This document shows, piece after piece, positions 16,670-19,103 of a stretch of DNA of 19,103 nucleotides. The stretch is taken from the NCBI GenBank assembly GCA_964522665.1, contig CAZFVY010000126.1, positions 1 to 19,103 of the forward strand, written 5' to 3'. Numbering within the stretch: position 1 is the stretch's first letter; each line of letters starts with the position of its first letter. Origin of the DNA: CAZFVY01 sp964522665. Lineage in GTDB: Bacteria > Verrucomicrobiota > Verrucomicrobiia > Limisphaerales > CAZFVY01. The position numbers and the translations under genes are program-made. The notes below the pieces were generated by a model. That model was not told the DNA's origin, did no database searches, and worked only from the letters and a program-made list of their open reading frames with translations.

Positions 16670-17650
16670 ATGATTCATCGGCTTGACGCCCGCGAGATGG
16701 TCGCGAGCTTCCTAACGCTCACTTTGGTACTCCTCGCGGGCGCTGGTTGCTCCAAGCCGTACGATGACGTCGGGCGGCTGCCGGTTTCGGGCACGATTGA
16801 GACCGACGAAGCCCATCTGGCGTCGCGGTATGGCGGCCGCGTGGAGAATATTTTCGCCCAGGAAGGCGACTCACTCAAGGCGGGCCAGGTCATCATTACG
16901 CTGGCCGCGCCGGAATTGCCCGTTCGGCGCGCCCACGCGGCGTCGGTCCTCGAGGAGTTGGAGCACGGCCCGCGCCCCGAGGAAATCGCCACCGCCAAGC
17001 ACGATTGGGAAGCGGTGGTTTCCGACCTGGAATTGGCGCGCGCGGAGAACCGGCGCATCCAGGACTTGTTCCAACGCCGCACGGTGGCCGAAACCGATCG
17101 CGACCGCGCGGCCAGCCGCGTGAACACGCTCGAACGGAGCGCGGCCGCCGCGAGGGACCGCTACGATCTGTTGCTCGCCGGCACCCGCCCCGAGCGGATC
17201 GTCCAAGCCCGCGCCGAATTGGCCGAAATCGAGACGCAGCTGCGCGAAATGCGGATTTTAGCGCCGACGAATTGCGTCTTGGAGACGCTCAGCGTGAAAA
17301 TAGGTGACGTTCTGCCCGCGAACCGCGAAGCCGCCACCGTGCTGACGCCGCAACACCTCTGGGTTCGCGTCTATGTGCCGGAGCCGTGGCTGGGCCTGAT
17401 CCCGCTGGGCCAGGCGGTCAAGGTGCGGGTCGATTCGTTCGCGCAGCGGGATTTCAACGGCATCGTCGAGCAGATCAACCGCGCCGCCGAGTTCACGCCG
17501 CGCAACGCGCAGACCGTCGAGGACCGCATCAAACAGGTGTTCGGCGTCAAAGTGCGCCTCGCCAACGAGACGGGCGAATTGCGCCCCGGGATGGCCGCCG
17601 ACGTGGCTTTCCCGAACGTTCCGGGCGTCAAGGCGGCCCCTGCAAAATAG
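16670..17650 (+). CDS. HlyD/YbhG-type periplasmic adaptor (membrane fusion protein)
   Basis: A 326-residue adaptor for an ABC export system. The N-terminus MIHRLDAREMVASFLTLTLVLLAGAGC is a hydrophobic export signal ending in a Cys (Cys27) and looks like a lipoprotein signal, although the residues before the Cys are not a textbook lipobox. Next come a lipoyl-type half motif (SGTIETDEAHLASRYGGRVENIFAQEGDSLKAGQ), an Ala/Glu/Arg-rich alpha-helical hairpin (about 85-200), the second lipoyl half (ILAPTNCVLETLSVKIGDVL) and a beta-barrel region with VRVYVPEPWLGLIPLGQAVKVRVDS and a LRPGMAADVAF end. The order matches HlyD_D23/YbhG proteins. The frame is open from 16523, but earlier residues are unlike a signal; ATG 16697 is another candidate. 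The ATPase gene starts 8 bases after the stop. Confidence 0.85.
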   Translation: MIHRLDAREMVASFLTLTLVLLAGAGCSKPYDDVGRLPVSGTIETDEAHLASRYGGRVENIFAQEGDSLKAGQVIITLAAPELPVRRAHAASVLEELEHGPRPEEIATAKHDWEAVVSDLELARAENRRIQDLFQRRTVAETDRDRAASRVNTLERSAAAARDRYDLLLAGTRPERIVQARAELAEIETQLREMRILAPTNCVLETLSVKIGDVLPANREAATVLTPQHLWVRVYVPEPWLGLIPLGQAVKVRVDSFAQRDFNGIVEQINRAAEFTPRNAQTVEDRIKQVFGVKVRLANETGELRPGMAADVAFPNVPGVKAAPAK

Positions 17651-17657
17651 CCGGGCC

Positions 17658-18614
17658 ATGCCGCGTCCCGCGATGATCGAGTGCGAGGGCCTGACGCGGC
17701 GCTTCGGCCACTTCACCGCCGTCGATCACGTTTCGTTCACCGTCAATCAAGGCTCGATCTTCGGCTTCCTCGGGCCAAACGGTTCCGGGAAATCAACCGT
17801 CATCCGGATGTTGTGCGGGCTGCTCGAGCCGAGCGGCGGCTGGGCGCGCATCGCGGGCACGGACGTCGCCACCCAAGCCGACCAGATCAAACAGATGATC
17901 GGTTACATGTCGCAGAAGTTTTCGCTCTACGACGAATTGACGGTGTATGAGAACCTGATGTTTTACGGCCGCCTCTACGGCCTCCGGGGCACCAATCTGA
18001 AGCAGCGGCGCGACGAATTGATCGCGCTGACGCATATCGGTCCCTATCTGGAACGCCGCTCCGCGCTGCTCTCCGGCGGCTGGCGCCAGCGCCTGGCGAT
18101 GGCCTGCGCGCTGATGCACAAGCCCACCGTCCTGTTTCTGGACGAACCGACCGCCGGCATCGACCCCGTCGCGCGCCGGGAATTGTGGGACCTGCTCTTC
18201 GAGTTTTCGAGCCAGGGAATGACGCTTTTCGTCACGACGCATTACATGGACGAAGCCGAACGCTGCTCGCACGTCGGTTACATCTATATGTCGAAACTGA
18301 TCGTCTGCGGCGCGCCCGACGAACTCAAACTTTTGCCCTCCGTCAACCCACCCGGAACCAAGCGTCTCGACGTCACCTGCGAGCACGTCACCGTCGGCCT
18401 GCAGGCCATGCGCGAATTGCCCGGTCTGAAAAGCGCGACCGTCTTCGGCCAATCGATGCACCTGCTCGTCGAAGCCGACCTGCCCGAAAGCGCCATCCTC
18501 GAGCGCCTCCGCGCGGTCGGCATCAACCACGCGGACATCCGCCCCATCGCGCCGTCGCTGGAGGACGTGTTCGTCGCGCTGAGCGATAGTCAGGGGAATG
18601 GAACAAGAGGTTGA
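17658..18614 (+). CDS. ABC transporter ATP-binding protein (ABC-2/YbhF-like)
   Basis: A 318-residue cytoplasmic ATPase. Walker A GPNGSGKST (39-47), Q-loop in GYMSQKFSLYDELTVYENL (82-100, the form seen in ABC-2 type drug and polysaccharide exporters), signature LSGGWRQRLAMA (138-149; W in place of the usual Q), Walker B TVLFLDEP with D162 and E163, D-loop GIDP, and switch His195 in TTHYMDEAE. About 95 residues follow the nucleotide domain, including SLEDVFVALS, the typical end of this subfamily. It powers a permease partner and, with the adjacent adaptor, would form a tripartite-like efflux system. The ATG at 17658 is 8 bases after the adaptor stop; MIECEG at 17673 could also be the start. No permease gene follows within the window. 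Confidence 0.92.
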   Translation: MPRPAMIECEGLTRRFGHFTAVDHVSFTVNQGSIFGFLGPNGSGKSTVIRMLCGLLEPSGGWARIAGTDVATQADQIKQMIGYMSQKFSLYDELTVYENLMFYGRLYGLRGTNLKQRRDELIALTHIGPYLERRSALLSGGWRQRLAMACALMHKPTVLFLDEPTAGIDPVARRELWDLLFEFSSQGMTLFVTTHYMDEAERCSHVGYIYMSKLIVCGAPDELKLLPSVNPPGTKRLDVTCEHVTVGLQAMRELPGLKSATVFGQSMHLLVEADLPESAILERLRAVGINHADIRPIAPSLEDVFVALSDSQGNGTRG

Positions 18615-19048
18615 GGCCGTGACTAACGGAGAGCGCTTGAATCGGCGCTAAGTCATTAAGATTCAACCTAATCGGGCGCCCTTCGGAGGAGCCGCCACAC
18701 TCCCGCCGTATTTAATTCAATAATTCTGTTGACATCGTCGTTCGACTCGCAATATTTAATCCCATCGCGAAGGATGGTTTTACTAAAGTCGCCGGCTCAT
18801 TCGTCAGAAAACCGTGTTGAGTTGAAACGTCGTGCGCGGCGGCGCGTCAATTGCGAGTTGGGAGCACGAGCCATCGAGATTGCAAAAGGAAGCGAGTAAG
18901 CCAGCTCCGATGCACCCTATCATCAAAGCAGTTATATGGAGCATTCGACTCGGCCCACTGACTCCCGGCGATCGGACAATGCTTGAGCGCCCCGGTCGAT
19001 CGCGGGTCGCTTCCAATCGTCGGAGAATCGGGTGCGGATCGGTTGTAT
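18615..19048. other. Gene-poor stretch after the ABC ATPase
   Basis: About 430 bases with no ORF that looks like a protein family. Short frames on both strands overlap each other and show no convincing start sites. The middle (18705-18765) is noticeably A/T-rich compared with the flanking genes. No transposon ends or tRNA are visible. Confidence 0.5.
18729..18758 (+). promoter_or_regulatory. Candidate sigma70-like promoter in the A/T-rich stretch
   Basis: A perfect TTGACA (18729-18734) followed after 18 bases by TATTTA (18753-18758). The match to consensus is good, but the only candidate gene downstream is nearly 300 bases away, so a non-coding transcript or chance is possible. Confidence 0.35.
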
Positions 19049-19103
19049 ATGGCGGGTATTGATCTAAGTTCGGCGATTATCAGCGCTCTGAAGTATCAAG
19101 CGG
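19049..19103 (+). CDS. Possible start of a gene running off the window
   Basis: An ATG at 19049 opens a frame with no stop to the window end, reading MAGIDLSSAIISALKYQA. The upstream GGATCGG is only a weak ribosome site. Eighteen codons are too few to assign anything; an ABC-2 permease would be expected near here but these residues do not show one. Confidence 0.22.
   Translation, partial: MAGIDLSSAIISALKYQA

Noticed and set aside
18804..19016. Overlapping short frames on both strands after the ABC ATPase
   Set aside because: The minus-strand frame has a hydrophobic stretch with cysteines and the plus-strand one is Arg-rich, but neither has a ribosome site or family resemblance, and they exclude each other.

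Overview
The window looks like chromosomal DNA from a high-GC member of the Verrucomicrobiota, probably a Limisphaerales/Pedosphaera-like lineage. Two genes carry the prepilin N-terminus (AFTLIELLVVIAIIAIL followed by LLPALSKAK) that is expanded in Verrucomicrobia and relatives. They sit with a DUF1080 secreted protein, a SUMF1-fold secreted protein, a small lipoprotein and OafA-type acyltransferases, a mix also typical of that phylum. This placement is inference from gene content; no rRNA or tRNA is present to confirm it. I see no insertion sequence, phage gene, integrase, CRISPR array or RNA gene.

Layout. Eleven of the fourteen confident genes are on the minus strand; read in their own direction they run right to left. 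From 16333 down to 12339: a prepilin-like pseudopilin, a DUF1080 protein, and a 677-residue acyltransferase fused to an SGNH hydrolase domain. A lone plus-strand gene (11359-12171, membrane anchor plus coiled coil) interrupts. From 11196 down to 7404: a SUMF1-family protein broken by a one-base frameshift, a putative Fe(II)/2-oxoglutarate dioxygenase, and a LeuC-type isopropylmalate dehydratase large subunit. From 7357 down to 3498: an acyltransferase and SGNH hydrolase overlapping by one base, then an O-antigen ligase with C-terminal TPRs. From 3274 down to 234: a second pseudopilin, a small lipoprotein and a GT39 membrane glycosyltransferase. At the right end, on the plus strand, are a HlyD-type periplasmic adaptor and an ABC ATPase, followed by about 430 bases with no convincing gene.

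How they may work together. The strongest theme is the cell envelope. The GT39 glycosyltransferase, O-antigen ligase, two acyltransferase-3 proteins and two SGNH domains are the kinds of enzyme that assemble, ligate and O-acylate surface glycans. The pseudopilins, lipoprotein, SUMF1 protein and DUF1080 protein are predicted to be exported. The HlyD/ABC pair is one half of an efflux or export system whose permease is not in view. LeuC and the dioxygenase are metabolic and do not obviously belong to the envelope theme.

I did not find a clearly new multi-gene system. The points most worth a second look are the split and fused versions of the acyltransferase/SGNH module in one window, the frameshift in the SUMF1 gene, a possible leader peptide before it, an unlisted 53-codon ORF in frame with the dioxygenase, and a tandem 15-base repeat upstream of leuC.
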